Below are positions 7,902 through 17,344 of a DNA stretch of 64,000 nucleotides, one piece after another. The translations under genes and the position numbers were made by a program. Source of the DNA: Streptomyces sp. NBC_00344 (GTDB lineage: Bacteria; Actinomycetota; Actinomycetes; Streptomycetales; Streptomycetaceae); contig NZ_CP107996.1 of assembly GCF_036088315.1 (NCBI RefSeq), positions 1,178,001 through 1,242,000 of the forward strand, written 5' to 3'. The notes under the pieces were generated by a model. The model was not told the origin of the DNA. It saw only the letters and a program-made list of their open reading frames with translations, and searched no databases. Positions within the stretch are counted from its first letter, which is position 1. Each line of letters begins with the position of its first letter.

Positions 7902-8384
7902 GTGAACCACCGTTACCACCTCCGGTCGGTGCCCGCTGCCGCTCTCACCTACGACCCCGACTGGCTGGCCGCCCAGTTCGATGACGACTGGGACGACTTA
8001 CAGGCGCTCTGCGCGTTACATCTGGCGGACGTGCTGCAGAAGGACTTCACCGACGTCGACCGGCTGTACACAGCGCACGGCAGCGGCCATGCGGGCAGCC
8101 TGCCGGTGCTGGGCGGCCGTCCCGTACCGCATCACGACGACCGGCTGCCGTCCTTCGCAGTCCTCACCCCGCCGGGAGTCGAGGAGGCCGCGGCCTTTCT
8201 GACCGGGGTCTGCTTCGATGCCCTGTGGCCGGTGGTGTGCAAGGAACTCACCGCGCCGTACGGACCTGTCGTCCCCGAGCCCCGGATCCGCGAGCACTTC
8301 GCGCGCGCCCATGAGGGGCTCACGGCCTTCTACGCGCGGGCCGCCGACGAGGAACGGTCGGTCGTCAAGTGGCTGCTGCTCTGA
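7902..8384 (+). CDS. DUF1877 (YfbM)-like protein
   Basis: 160 aa starting VNHRYHLRSVPAAAL. Features matching DUF1877 from memory are an N-terminal YxLRxV strand, a central VDRLYTAHGSG followed by VLGGRPV, and a run FAVLTPPGVEEAAAFL. Function of the family is unknown. I preferred GTG at 7902 because GGAAGGG lies about 9 nt upstream; an ATG at 7884 has no such site. It is divergent from the sigma gene. The family call is tentative; that it is a gene is likely. Confidence 0.6.
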   Translation: MNHRYHLRSVPAAALTYDPDWLAAQFDDDWDDLQALCALHLADVLQKDFTDVDRLYTAHGSGHAGSLPVLGGRPVPHHDDRLPSFAVLTPPGVEEAAAFLTGVCFDALWPVVCKELTAPYGPVVPEPRIREHFARAHEGLTAFYARAADEERSVVKWLLL

Positions 8385-8459
8385 GCGCCACCGTCCCGCA
8401 GCGGTCCTGAGACGGATCCCGGGACGGGCCTGCGACAGGTCAGCGCCAGTAGGTCGCCT

Positions 8460-8487
8460 TTGACCTGTCAATGATGGAAGGTACAGT
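8460..8487 (+). promoter_or_regulatory. Promoter and candidate operator of the PadR gene
   Basis: TTGACC (8460-8465), 16 nt, TACAGT (8482-8487), then exactly 6 nt to the ATG, predicting a leaderless mRNA. The inverted repeat TTGAC-CT-GTCAA (8460-8471) overlays the -35 and could be the PadR autoregulatory site. Confidence 0.65.
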
Positions 8488-8493
8488 GGACGT

Positions 8494-9030
8494 ATGAGTC
8501 TTCGACACGCACTGCTGGGCCTGCTGGTCGATCGACGGGCAAGCGGCTATGACCTGATGAAACTCTTCGACGGTTCGCTCGCCAACGTCTGGTCCGCCAA
8601 CCAGAGCCAGGTCTACGGCGAACTCAAGCGCCTCGCCGACACCGGTCTGGTCACCGTGGCCAGCGAGGGCCCGCGCGGCCGCAAGGAGTACGCCCTCACC
8701 GACGAAGGCCTGGCCGAGCTGCACTCCTGGCTGGTCGACACCGAATCCGGCCAGGCCACACGGAGCGACGTCCTGTTGCGGGTCTTCTTCCTCGGCGTCC
8801 TCAGCCACGACGAAGCGGTGGCTTTCCTGCGGCACCGGGCCCAGCTCGCCGCCGATGAACACACAAAGCTCGAAGCGATCAAGGAATCCATCGCATCGGA
8901 CGACAGCCCGCTCGCCGTCGAGGGGGCCCTCGCCCTCGAATTCGGCCTGCGCTTCAGCGCCATGCGCGAGGAGTGGGCGAACTGGGCTGTAGGGCAGCTG
9001 CGCGACACCGGTGGGCCAGCGGCCTCCTGA
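8494..9030 (+). CDS. PadR-family transcriptional regulator
   Basis: 178 aa. The winged-helix domain opens MSLRHALLGLLVDRRASGYDL, continues with VWSANQSQVYGELKRL and the wing GRKEYALTDEG, followed by the helical PadR C-terminal domain of the Vir/AphA type (about residues 90-170). These are repressors of stress or efflux genes. No Shine-Dalgarno; the ATG is 6 nt after a clear -10, so translation is probably leaderless. No obvious partner gene is adjacent. Confidence 0.9.
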   Translation: MSLRHALLGLLVDRRASGYDLMKLFDGSLANVWSANQSQVYGELKRLADTGLVTVASEGPRGRKEYALTDEGLAELHSWLVDTESGQATRSDVLLRVFFLGVLSHDEAVAFLRHRAQLAADEHTKLEAIKESIASDDSPLAVEGALALEFGLRFSAMREEWANWAVGQLRDTGGPAAS

Positions 9031-9519
9031 ACCGATCCGGCCATGCAGACGCACACCGGGCCCGCTCGCGGGCGGCCCAGGACCGGTGCGCACAAAGGCT
9101 GTTCGGCTCACCGCGATCGGGATGCCCCGCCGGGCAGGACCGTCCGGCAGACTCAGGAGACCCTTGCCCGCCGGCCTCGCGGGCCCACCGGGCGTGCGGC
9201 ACTGAACCGTTGAGGCCGAGCGCTCGGGAGAGCAGCGGCCAGGACGTCTTGTACTCCTCCTTCCCCTACGTCCAGCTGTGCGTGCCGCCGGAATGGAAAT
9301 GCGGGCGGCGAACGCGGCCGGCTCGACTCCAGCGCGCGCCTCATCAGGCTCTTCGAGCTGGTCTCCGCGGCGCGGGCGGTCCGGCGACCCGACGCGGACC
9401 GGCTCGCGGCCGGGGCCGCGAGCCGGGACGGTGCCGGTGCCCCTTCGCAGGACAGCCCGTAGGCCGTGTGGAGAAGTAGCGGCGTCCGCCCGGCGCGCGG
9501 CGCCTGGGCTTCACACCGC
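9031..9519. other. Gap with no intact gene
   Basis: 489 bp between PadR and the L,D-transpeptidase stop. A plus-strand stretch reading RLDSSARLIRLFELVSAARA (about 9330-9390) and ending at TAG 9461-9463 has protein-like composition but no start or ribosome-binding site, so it may be a decayed gene end. Otherwise nothing recognised. Confidence 0.4.
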
Positions 9520-10503
9520 CTAGAGGGCGCCCGTCGTCCGCGCACCCGAAGCGCTGGTCTCCAGCCACTTCGACCAGGACAGGTTGAAGGCCGCGTAGCC
9601 GTTGTCCCCCGCGGCCTTGCCCCGCGGCGACCCGGTGATGGTGACGGGGTCTCCCTGCTTGACGAAGTCGTAGAACCACTTCGAGTCCGCCAGGGACAAG
9701 TGGATACAGCCGTGCGAGCCGTAACTGTGGCCCGGGTAGGGGTCGCCGGTCGAGTAGTGGATGTACGTACCCGACGTGGTCAGGTGGACATCCCAGGGCA
9801 GGGTCAGGTCGTAGAAGTCGGGGCTGCCCTTGGTGCAGCTGATACCGACACTGCAGGAGGTCATGTGCACCTCGCGTGCTTTGTCGATGACCGCCATGGT
9901 GCCGTCCCAGGAGGGGAAGCTCGGGCTGCCCGCGTCAATGGGCAGGGTGCGGACCAGCTTGCCGTCACGCTTCACCTGCATCGTGTGTCCCGGCACCGAT
10001 GCGGTGGCCTCGACGTCGTCCCCGATCGTGAAGGTGTGCTGGTAACCATGGGTTCCGTAGCGGCCGTTGCCGTTGCTCACGTCCTTCAGATCGGCATCGA
10101 GCTTCACCTTGGTGCCGGGCTTCCAGTAGTTCTCGGGCCGCCAGTCGACCCGGGTGCTGCTGAACCAGTGCCAGGCGCCGGTGACCGGAACCGAAGCGGT
10201 CACCTTGAGGTGCTTCTCGACCGTGCCACGAGCCGATGTGCCCACCGGGTTGCTGAAGACCACCGAGATCGGCATGGCGACCCCGACGGTGGCACCGGTC
10301 TTGGGCGCGATCGTGTTCAACAGCATCGGCGGGCCCGCGGGACGTGCCGGCTTCGGATGTGCGCTCGCCTGCGCCTTCCCGGAGGCTTTCCCCGCGGATG
10401 CCCCCGAACCCGAGGCTTCGGCGTTTCCGCCGCAGGCACTCGCGCCGGCGAGCACCACACCGACCAGCAGTGCGATTCCTATACTGCCCTTGACCCGGCC
10501 CAT
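9520..10503 (-). CDS. L,D-transpeptidase lipoprotein (YkuD domain with Ig-like N-terminal domains)
   Basis: 327 aa. A lipoprotein signal (MGRVKGSIGIALLVGVVLAG, then ASAC as lipobox) is followed by an Ala/Ser/Gly linker, Ig-like domains (LNTIAPKTGATVGVAMPISVV onward) and a C-terminal YkuD domain with catalytic SHGCIHLS and an upstream HYSTGDPYPG. These enzymes make 3-3 peptidoglycan cross-links outside the membrane. Of two ATGs I prefer 10503, which has GGAG 7 nt upstream; 10509 is too close to it. Monocistronic by position. Confidence 0.92.
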   Translation of the reverse strand: MGRVKGSIGIALLVGVVLAGASACGGNAEASGSGASAGKASGKAQASAHPKPARPAGPPMLLNTIAPKTGATVGVAMPISVVFSNPVGTSARGTVEKHLKVTASVPVTGAWHWFSSTRVDWRPENYWKPGTKVKLDADLKDVSNGNGRYGTHGYQHTFTIGDDVEATASVPGHTMQVKRDGKLVRTLPIDAGSPSFPSWDGTMAVIDKAREVHMTSCSVGISCTKGSPDFYDLTLPWDVHLTTSGTYIHYSTGDPYPGHSYGSHGCIHLSLADSKWFYDFVKQGDPVTITGSPRGKAAGDNGYAAFNLSWSKWLETSASGARTTGAL

Positions 10504-10891
10504 GCCCATGCTCCGCTCACATCACGTCTTCCGAGATCCAACACCCCTAGAGACAAGGACTCCGCGGCAACGGTTGCGCCCCTCTCGTAAAGCGCAGGCC
10601 AAGTCTGCCGGTCGCGGAGGGTGTCCGGAAGCGCCCGCCGGTTCCGGCGCTCCCGAAAAAATCGCCGCATGGCCGGTACACCTGTGCGGTGCTGCTCGTT
10701 GGCCTGACGGGCCACGGTGACCTCGCCGCAGGGGCCGGGCAGCTTCGTCAGGAGACGGCAGGCATGAACAGGAAGTCCGGCAGCCGGAACGGCCGCCCGG
10801 CCCGCACCCCACCTGGGCACCGCCGGTAATCCGCAGCGAGGACGGCCGATACATCACCACCCGGGAATCGGACACACGCAGAGGTATGACC
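10504..10891. other. Intergenic region
   Basis: 388 bp between divergent genes. No convincing coding frame; it should hold the promoters of the L,D-transpeptidase and of the small protein at 10892, but I see no clear -35/-10 pair. Confidence 0.4.
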
Positions 10892-11245
10892 ATGCCAGAG
10901 ACTGAACCGACCGAACCCTTCGAAGAGCCGCACGTGGGCACCAGATACCGCTGGGAGGTCGAGGCGGCGTACCGGAAGCTGGAAGCTTCCGCAGGCGACC
11001 AGCAGAGCCCGCTCGCCAACGGGCTGCTGACCGCCTACAGCTGGGCGCTGGGGCACACCACCACCGCTCCGGTCACCGGCGATGTGAGCGCCGGAGCTCC
11101 CGGCCTCGGCCTGCTGACCGCCGAAGTGGATGCGGCGACCGTGCAGTTGGAGGGCGCGGCCCAACGCGGCATCCCGCAGGACCACATCCAGGGGGTGTAC
11201 GACGCGCTCGCCTGGATCTGCGGCCAGCTGGAGCCGCGCCCCTGA
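10892..11245 (+). CDS. Hypothetical small acidic protein
   Basis: 117 aa starting MPETEPTEPFEEPHVG. Acidic N-terminus, then a helical body (RWEVEAAYRKLEASA, NGLLTAYSWALGHTT, AATVQLEGAAQRG, YDALAWICGQL). No family recognised and no signal peptide. I chose ATG at 10892 because GAGG is 7 nt upstream; an in-frame ATG at 10886 sits too close to that site. Confidence 0.65.
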   Translation: MPETEPTEPFEEPHVGTRYRWEVEAAYRKLEASAGDQQSPLANGLLTAYSWALGHTTTAPVTGDVSAGAPGLGLLTAEVDAATVQLEGAAQRGIPQDHIQGVYDALAWICGQLEPRP

Positions 11246-11697
11246 GATGCCTGCGTGCGGAGCCACGTCGTGCGGCAGGCCCGCAGAACATGGCGCCTCG
11301 CCGGGCTCGCCCCCCCTGTGCCTCGGCCGCACCGGGAGGCGATGCCCGGGAACGGGTGGATGCCCGCCGCACGGACGGGATACCGCACGGCGCGCCCGGG
11401 GAAGAGCCGGTCCGTACGGGCGTGGTCGCCGATGCCACGGTGCGGTGTTGCGTATCCGGTCGCCCGCCTCGCGGTCGACGACTCGGCTCTCCTTGCCACC
11501 GGTCCAGTTTCCGGATCCGGGCCGTGTGCGGCCCGAGGCGTCGATCCTGCTGAGGGCGTCATCGGACACCGGCTCAGCCCTCCCACAGCACTGGAACGGC
11601 GCTCCTGCCCGCCGCAGCCGGCGTCCGGTCCGCCCCGACAGCAAAGCCGACCGATTCGTACAAGACCGGCGGCGGTGCGCGTGCCTACGTTGGTCCC
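11246..11697. other. Intergenic region
   Basis: 452 bp with no protein-like frame recognised. At its right end TACGTT (11686-11691) lies 6 nt before the next ATG and probably forms a leaderless promoter with a weak AAGACC -35. Confidence 0.45.
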
Positions 11698-12102
11698 ATG
11701 ACTCCTTCACCTGCTCCGCAACTCGATGCCATCGGCCTTGTCGTCGCCGACATGGTCGCCTCGCTCGCCTTCTACCGTCTGCTCGGTCTCGACATCCCGG
11801 CCGAGGAGGACTCCCGGCCCCATGTCGAAGTGACGCTGCCGGGCGGACTGCGCATTCTCTGGGACACCGAGGAAACGGTCCGCTCCTTCGATCCGGGCCG
11901 GCAGCTGCCGGAGTCCCCGGGACGCGCCGGACTCTGTTTCCGCTGCGACTCAGCCGCCGGCGTCGACGCCGTGTACGACACGCTCATGACGGCCGGCCAC
12001 CGGGGGCATCTCAAGCCCTGGGACGCCTTCTGGGGACAGCGTTACGCGACAGTGCTCGATCCCGACGGATCCGAGGTGTCGCTGTTCGCCGACGCCACAT
12101 AG
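11698..12102 (+). CDS. VOC-family (glyoxalase-like) protein
   Basis: 134 aa. It starts [30 protein letters not shown], a typical VOC first module, and ends [23 protein letters not shown], the second module with the DPDG turn. Activity unknown. No Shine-Dalgarno; TACGTT is 6 nt before the ATG, so the transcript is probably leaderless. Its 3' end overlaps the convergent AraC gene by 61 bp, and its stop codon sits inside a small tandem duplication. Confidence 0.85.
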   Translation: MTPSPAPQLDAIGLVVADMVASLAFYRLLGLDIPAEEDSRPHVEVTLPGGLRILWDTEETVRSFDPGRQLPESPGRAGLCFRCDSAAGVDAVYDTLMTAGHRGHLKPWDAFWGQRYATVLDPDGSEVSLFADAT

Positions 12103-12791
12103 CTGTTCGACGCCACATAGCTGCTCAGCGACATCCCGGCCAGACCGCGCATCTCGCGGGCGAGATGCGCCTGGTCGGTGCAGCCGGCCGCGATCGCCGC
12201 ATACGCGTACGGCGCCCCGGCGGCGACGAGAGCCAGCGCGCGCTGGAGCCGCAGTACCCGGGCGAGGGTCTTGGGCCCGTATCCGAAGGCGTCCAGCGAA
12301 CGGCGGTGCAGCTGCCGGGCGCCGAGGCCGACCGATTCCGCGGTCCCGGCGACGGAGCGGCCGGTGTCCAGCTGCTCGGCGACGGCCCTCAGCAGTGGAT
12401 CGGGCGGCTCCGCTTCGGCAGCGCGCCGCAGCACCACGGACTCCAGCGCAGCCACGTGGTCGGACGCCCCGTCGACCCGGTCGGTGAGCCTGCGGGTGAC
12501 GGCGGCGGGCCACAGATCGGTCAGTCCGACGCGCCGGTCGCGCAGTTCGTACGCCGGTACGCCGAGCAGCGCGGGCCCGCAGCCCGGTGCGAAGCGCACC
12601 CCGGCGTACCGGGTGGCGGAGGAGGCTTCCGGCAGGTGTGCGCGCGTGTCCGGGCCCGCGACCAGCAGGATGCCATCGGTCCAGATCAGGTCCATGCATC
12701 CGTCGGGCAGCACCGGGTGGTCGTCGGGACCCTGCACGGTGCGCGTCCAGACGACGGCGCCCTCAAGCCGGGACGGCCACTGTGCGTACAC
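12042..12791 (-). CDS. AraC-family transcriptional regulator
   Basis: 249 aa. The N-terminal DUF6597-like sensor begins [19 protein letters not shown] with [13 protein letters not shown] and LLVAGPDT. The C-terminal AraC DNA-binding domain contains [40 protein letters not shown] and [18 protein letters not shown] chose GTG at 12791-12789 by match to the family; GGAGG is only 1 nt upstream, so the true start could differ. The tail [12 protein letters not shown] is a direct result of an 18-bp duplication. The gene overlaps the VOC gene tail to tail and may regulate it. Confidence 0.85.
   Translation of the reverse strand: MYAQWPSRLEGAVVWTRTVQGPDDHPVLPDGCMDLIWTDGILLVAGPDTRAHLPEASSATRYAGVRFAPGCGPALLGVPAYELRDRRVGLTDLWPAAVTRRLTDRVDGASDHVAALESVVLRRAAEAEPPDPLLRAVAEQLDTGRSVAGTAESVGLGARQLHRRSLDAFGYGPKTLARVLRLQRALALVAAGAPYAYAAIAAGCTDQAHLAREMRGLAGMSLSSYVASNSYVASANSDTSDPSGSSTVA
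12090..12125. repeat. 18-bp tandem duplication in overlapping gene ends
   Basis: Two copies of CGACGCCACATAGCTGTT/CT (12090-12107 and 12108-12125, 17 of 18 identical). The first copy contains the VOC stop codon; on the other strand the duplication adds six residues to the AraC protein without a frameshift. Confidence 0.85.
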
Positions 12792-12814
12792 GCCTCCAGC
12801 GTAGACCGGGCGGG

Positions 12815-13996
12815 TCAGTCCTGGTCGCGCGTGGTGTGCTCGGGGGACCGCTTGTCGTCGGGCCTCCTGGAGCGCAGCCGCGACGTGACGTCCTCCGGGG
12901 GCAGGAACCGCGACCAGCGCTCGGGGAACTCGGATGGCATGTCCGAGCCCCCCTCGTCCTCCTCGTCCTCCTCGTCGTCCGCGGTCTCCGGGCCCGGGGC
13001 GCCGGGGTGGTACGGGGACGCGCCGGTCCCGGCGGCCTGCGCTGCCCGCTGCCGCTCGTTCGCCGCGCGGGCCGCCGCTGTCGCAACGGAGGGCCAGACC
13101 CGGTCGATGGCCGCGTTGACCGCCGCGCCGACCAGAACGGCGAAAGCCGAGATGCCGATCCACAGCAGCACCGCGATGGGCGCGGCGAGCGAACCGTAGA
13201 TCGTCGGCCCCTCCACTTCACCCGTGAGGTAGATCCGCAGCAGGAAACTTCCCAGGAACCACATTCCGAGGGCCACCAGAGCCCCCGGAATGTCCTCTAT
13301 CCATGGCGACCGAACCGGTACGGACACGTGGTAGAGGGTGGTGAGGAACGCGATCGACAGCACGACCACCACCGGCCAGTACAGGATGGCGACGACTTCC
13401 TCACCGCCGGGGACGAACTCCACCACCCGGTCCGGCCCCACCACCGCGAGCGGCAGCACCACCGCTCCGATCAGCAGCGCGACGATGTAGAGCAGCAGTG
13501 AGAGCAGCCGGGTCATGACAATGCCACGGCGGCCGTCGAGGCCGTACATCACCGTGATGGTGTCGATGAAGACATTGACCGCCCGCGAGCCCGACCACAG
13601 AGCAAGGGCGAAGCCGATGGAGACCAGATCGGGGCGCCTGCCGTGGGTGACGTCCTCCAGCAGCGGTTTCGCGAACTCGTGGACCCCCCGGTCGGAGAGG
13701 ACCGTGCTGGCGGCGTTGAGGATGTTCTGCTCGAGGCTCGCGACGGTGTGGGTGTCGGTCCAGCCGTCGACGTAACCGAGCAGAGCGATCAGACTGAGCA
13801 GCAGCGGCGGCAGCGAGAGCAGCGTGAAGAACGCCGCCTCGGCCGCGAGTCCCAGGATCCGGTACTCCATGCACGAGTTGACGGTGTCCTTCACCAGCAA
13901 CCAGGCCATCCGGCGCTTGGAGACGTTGCGGTAGAGGGCTCTCGCGCGGTGGAGCAGGCCTGAATGGCGCTCCCCTGTTTCATTTGCTGCCTGCAC
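12815..13996 (-). CDS. YihY/BrkB-family integral membrane protein
   Basis: 393 aa with six or so membrane segments typical of YihY/virulence-factor Brk[24 protein letters not shown], a second at [79 protein letters not shown] and [26 protein letters not shown]. The cytoplasmic tail is acidic then basic ([11 protein letters not shown]). The family was once misnamed RNase BN; its function is unknown. GTG at 13996 abuts AAGGAG with no spacing, so the true start is uncertain. Confidence 0.87.
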   Translation of the reverse strand: MQAANETGERHSGLLHRARALYRNVSKRRMAWLLVKDTVNSCMEYRILGLAAEAAFFTLLSLPPLLLSLIALLGYVDGWTDTHTVASLEQNILNAASTVLSDRGVHEFAKPLLEDVTHGRRPDLVSIGFALALWSGSRAVNVFIDTITVMYGLDGRRGIVMTRLLSLLLYIVALLIGAVVLPLAVVGPDRVVEFVPGGEEVVAILYWPVVVVLSIAFLTTLYHVSVPVRSPWIEDIPGALVALGMWFLGSFLLRIYLTGEVEGPTIYGSLAAPIAVLLWIGISAFAVLVGAAVNAAIDRVWPSVATAAARAANERQRAAQAAGTGASPYHPGAPGPETADDEEDEEDEGGSDMPSEFPERWSRFLPPEDVTSRLRSRRPDDKRSPEHTTRDQD

Positions 13997-14013
13997 CTCC
14001 TTACCGTAGCCCC

Positions 14014-15654
14014 ATGGCAGCCACCACCCACACCGTGTCCAACCAGCCTCCGCCCCTGGTGGGGCATGACGTCTTCACCTCGGACGCGGTACTGACCGAG
14101 GCGGTGGACCGGCACACCGCGCGGGAGATCGCGGAAGAGGTAAGGGAAGAGCTCGGCGCGCTCGGCCGCTCGGCCGGTTCGGGGCAGGTACAGGAGTGGG
14201 GAGCCCTGGCGAACGAACATCCGCCGAGGCTGCGCACGCACGACCGATACGGGCACCGGATCGACGAGGTGGAGTTCCATCCGGCCTGGCACCGGCTGCT
14301 CGGAAAGGCCGTTTCCGCGGGGCTCACAGACGCGTGGGGCAGGCCGGGCGGCCATCTGCGCCGCGCCGCCGGCTTCCTGGTGTGGTCGCAGGTCGAGGCG
14401 GGTCACGGGTGCCCGGTGTCGATGACCCATGCGGCGGTGCCGGCGCTGCGGTCCGATCCGGCGCTGGCCGCGGAGTGGGAGCCCAGGCTCACCTCGCACA
14501 TCTACGAACAGGAACTGCGGCCCGCCGGGGGCAAGCCCGGTGCGCTGTTCGGGATGGGGATGACGGAGAAGCAGGGCGGCAGCGACGTCCGCGCCAACAC
14601 GACGTCCGCGGTGCCGCTCGGCAGCGACGGCGAGTATCTGCTCACCGGTCACAAGTGGTTCTGCTCGGCGCCGATGTGCGACGGATTCCTGGTGCTGGCG
14701 CAGGCGCCGGGTGGACCGACGTGTTTCCTGGTGCCCCGGGTGCTTCCCGACGGCACGCGCAATGTCTTCGCGATCCAGCGGCTGAAGGACAAACTGGGCA
14801 ACAGATCCAATGCGTCGGGCGAGGTCGAGTTCGACGGCACCTGGGGCCAGCGGGTGGGCGATGAGGGCCGCGGGGTGCGCACCATCATCGAGATAGTGGC
14901 GGCCACCCGGCTCGACTGCGCGGTCGGATCGGCGGCACTCATGCGGCAGGCCGTGGCGCAGGCGGTGCACCATGCCGCGCACCGCAGCGCGTTCGGCGGG
15001 AAGTTGGCGGAGAAGCCGCTGATGCGCAACGTACTGGCCGATCTCGCCCTGGAGTCGGAGGCTGCCACCACGCTGGCCATGCGGCTGGCGGCGGCCTACG
15101 ACAGCGACACGGAAGAGGAGCGGGCCCTGCTGCGGCTCGCGGTACCCGCCGCGAAGTACTGGGTCACCAAGCGCTGCACCCCGGTTGCCGTCGAGGCGCT
15201 GGAGTGCCTGGGCGGCAACGGCTACGTCGAGGAGTCCGGGATGCCGCGGCTGCTGCGCGAGTCTCCGCTGAACTCGATCTGGGAGGGCTCGGGGAACGTC
15301 CAGGCGCTGGATGTGCTGCGGGCCCTGCAGCGGGAGCCCCAGGCGTTCGACGCCTTCCTCAAGGAGGTCGGCAGAGCGCGAGGCGCCGATCACCGGCTGG
15401 ACCGGGCGATCAGGGATCTGCTCACCGAACTCGCCGACCTGGAGGGAATCGAGGCCCGGGCGCGCAGGCTCGTCGAGCGCATCGCACTGGTTCTGCAGGG
15501 TTCGCTGCTGGTTCGGTGGGCGCCGTCCGCGGTGGCCGACGCGTTCTGTGCGTCGCGGCTGGGCGGCGACTGGGGAACGGCGTTCGGCACCCTGCCGCAC
15601 ACCCTGGACCTGGCGTCGGTCGTCGACCGCGCGGCGCCGTCCGGCAACGCATAA
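14014..15654 (+). CDS. AidB-like acyl-CoA dehydrogenase family protein
   Basis: 546 aa, close to the length of E. coli AidB (about 540). The flavin-dependent acyl-CoA dehydrogenase fold has FGMGMTEKQGGSDVRANTT (flavin-binding loop) and ECLGGNGYVEESGMPRLLRE followed by WEGSGNVQALDVLRAL. The N-terminal SNQPPPLVGHDVFTSDAVL and the C-terminal helical extension are characteristic of AidB rather than metabolic dehydrogenases. AidB is part of the alkylation response and binds DNA. ATG at 14014 is 6 nt after TACCGT, so a leaderless mRNA is likely. It is divergent from the YihY gene. Confidence 0.88.
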   Translation: MAATTHTVSNQPPPLVGHDVFTSDAVLTEAVDRHTAREIAEEVREELGALGRSAGSGQVQEWGALANEHPPRLRTHDRYGHRIDEVEFHPAWHRLLGKAVSAGLTDAWGRPGGHLRRAAGFLVWSQVEAGHGCPVSMTHAAVPALRSDPALAAEWEPRLTSHIYEQELRPAGGKPGALFGMGMTEKQGGSDVRANTTSAVPLGSDGEYLLTGHKWFCSAPMCDGFLVLAQAPGGPTCFLVPRVLPDGTRNVFAIQRLKDKLGNRSNASGEVEFDGTWGQRVGDEGRGVRTIIEIVAATRLDCAVGSAALMRQAVAQAVHHAAHRSAFGGKLAEKPLMRNVLADLALESEAATTLAMRLAAAYDSDTEEERALLRLAVPAAKYWVTKRCTPVAVEALECLGGNGYVEESGMPRLLRESPLNSIWEGSGNVQALDVLRALQREPQAFDAFLKEVGRARGADHRLDRAIRDLLTELADLEGIEARARRLVERIALVLQGSLLVRWAPSAVADAFCASRLGGDWGTAFGTLPHTLDLASVVDRAAPSGNA

Positions 15655-15733
15655 CAGCCGGGGTTGGTGCTGCGCCGACACGGCACCACCCCGGCTGGTG
15701 CGAGCAGTTTCGTACAACGGGCCGCCCGGGCGC

Positions 15734-15753
15734 GAGGGTTGCAGAGGGTTGCA
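15734..15753. repeat. Tandem 10-bp repeat upstream of the GAF regulator
   Basis: GAGGGTTGCA occurs twice in direct tandem. One-helical-turn spacing about 100 bp upstream of the regulator start would suit a binding site, but this is only inference. Confidence 0.5.
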
Positions 15754-15856
15754 CCGGATGTGCGGACTGCCGGGCGCGGCGGCCGCCGGGCGGGCACCAT
15801 GAAGCACAGCACCCCGACGGTGCACGCACCACCCGGAAAGAAGCGGGGAGCTTCCC

Positions 15857-17152
15857 ATGAGGACCACGGCCCCGAGCGCGTTTGGTCTGTCCGCCCCGCA
15901 CACCCGTGAGACGGCGCGTGCGCTGCACGGACTGCGCGAGGCCGCCCTCTCGGGTGACCGGTCGGGGCCCGCCCCGCGTCCGGTCATCGACGCGTCCTGG
16001 AAGCGGATGCTGAGGATCGGCGTCGACCCCGACCGGGGCACCAGCAGTGCGCTGCTGGACAGAGAGGATCTGGAGCACCGGCGCAGGGCGACCCCGCTGG
16101 GCGAGTTGCTCCCGGCGCTGAGCGAGGGACTGATCCCGGCTGCCGACGCCTCGGCACAGATCGTGGTCATCACCGATGGTGAGGGTCGGGTGCTGTGGCG
16201 CGACGGCAACCAGGCGGTCATCCGCCGGGCCAACGGCATCTGTCTGGAGGAGGGCGCCGCCTGGAGCGAGGACTCGACCGGCACCAACGCGGTGGGCACC
16301 GTACTGGAGGCGGGGCGGCCCCTGCAGGTGCACTCCGCCGAGCACTTCGTCCGGACCTTGCAGAACTGGACCTGCGCGGCGGCGCCCGTCCACGATCCGC
16401 GGGACGGCAGGCTGCTGGGCGTCATCGATGTCAGCGGGCCCGATCACACCTTCCATCCCGCCACTCTGGCGCTGGTCGAATCCGTGGCGCGGCTGGCCGT
16501 GGCGGAGCTGCGCAACCGGCATCTGATCTCGGTCGAGGGGCTACGCTCCGTGGCGTCGCCGATCCTGAGCCGACTGGGCGGACGGGCCCTGGCGGTGGAC
16601 GCCAACGGCTGGCCCGCCGCGGTGACCGGGATGCCGCCCGTCGCCCGGCTGCCTCTGCCCAGGTCCTTCGCGGCGGGACGGATGTGGCTTCCTTCCCTGG
16701 GGATGTGCGCGGTCGAGCCACTGCCGGGCGGCTGGCTGATCCGGGTCGACGACGAGAACACCGGAGCGGGGAGCCCGGCCCCGCCCGGCCGGGTGGTGCT
16801 CGATCTCAGCGGCCGGCGCCGGTGGTCGGTCACCGTGTCGGGCGCCGCGGGCAGCTGGACGCAGGGGCTGACACCGCGCCATGCGGAGCTGCTGTACGTA
16901 CTGAGCCTGCACCGCGGGGGCCGCACGGCAGCCGAACTGGCCGGTGATCTGTTCGGGGACCCGACACGGAAGGTGACGGTACGCGCCGAGATGTCGCGGG
17001 TGCGCCGCACCCTGGCCGAGGTCCTGGCACACCGCCCGTACCGCTTTCTCGAGGAGGTGGACGTCACGGTGATCCGTCCGGAGCGTCCGGACGATCTGCT
17101 TCCGCACTCGACGGCGCCGGCCGTGCGGCGGTCCGTACCCCCCGCCGGCTGA
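15857..17152 (+). CDS. GAF-domain transcriptional regulator (AcoR-like without AAA domain)
   Basis: 431 aa. The N-terminal segment (RPVIDASWKRMLRIGVDPD) and GAF domain (about residues 80-220: AQIVVITDGEGRVLWRDGN, LEEGAAWSEDSTGTNAVGT, NWTCAAAPVHDPRDGRLLGVIDVSG) match the sensor half of AcoR-type activators. The C-terminal domain (TPRHAELLYVLSLHRGGRTAAELAGDLFGD and AEMSRVRRTLAEVL) looks like a winged helix that replaces the sigma-54 AAA module. Streptomycete relatives usually sit beside an aldehyde dehydrogenase gene; none is here. ATG at 15857 with GGGGAG upstream. Confidence 0.85.
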   Translation: MRTTAPSAFGLSAPHTRETARALHGLREAALSGDRSGPAPRPVIDASWKRMLRIGVDPDRGTSSALLDREDLEHRRRATPLGELLPALSEGLIPAADASAQIVVITDGEGRVLWRDGNQAVIRRANGICLEEGAAWSEDSTGTNAVGTVLEAGRPLQVHSAEHFVRTLQNWTCAAAPVHDPRDGRLLGVIDVSGPDHTFHPATLALVESVARLAVAELRNRHLISVEGLRSVASPILSRLGGRALAVDANGWPAAVTGMPPVARLPLPRSFAAGRMWLPSLGMCAVEPLPGGWLIRVDDENTGAGSPAPPGRVVLDLSGRRRWSVTVSGAAGSWTQGLTPRHAELLYVLSLHRGGRTAAELAGDLFGDPTRKVTVRAEMSRVRRTLAEVLAHRPYRFLEEVDVTVIRPERPDDLLPHSTAPAVRRSVPPAG

Positions 17153-17187
17153 CGCGGACCACAGCGGGTCACGCGTACGGAACAACC

Positions 17188-17243
17188 CACGACGGCACGA
17201 CGGCACGACGGCACGACGGCACGACGGCACGACGGCACGACGG
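17188..17243. repeat. Seven tandem copies of an octamer
   Basis: CACGACGG is repeated seven times without mismatch, 35 bp after the GAF-regulator stop. Eight-base units in a non-coding gap are free to vary in number, so this is a likely variable tandem repeat. Confidence 0.95.
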
Positions 17244-17344
17244 GAGTGTCGCCCGGCCGGGCTTTCCGCGTCGGGTGCGGTGAGTGCGCCGTCGCCGTGA
17301 GACCGCCGTGCGCCACCGCGCCGCCTCATGGTTCCCTGGCGTGC

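Noticed and set aside
13891..16425. 844-codon minus-strand open frame opposite the AidB-like gene
   Set aside because: Antisense shadow of a well-supported acyl-CoA dehydrogenase; low complexity and no motifs.
17188..17243. CRISPR array
   Set aside because: The repeat unit is 8 bp with no spacers; it is a simple tandem repeat.
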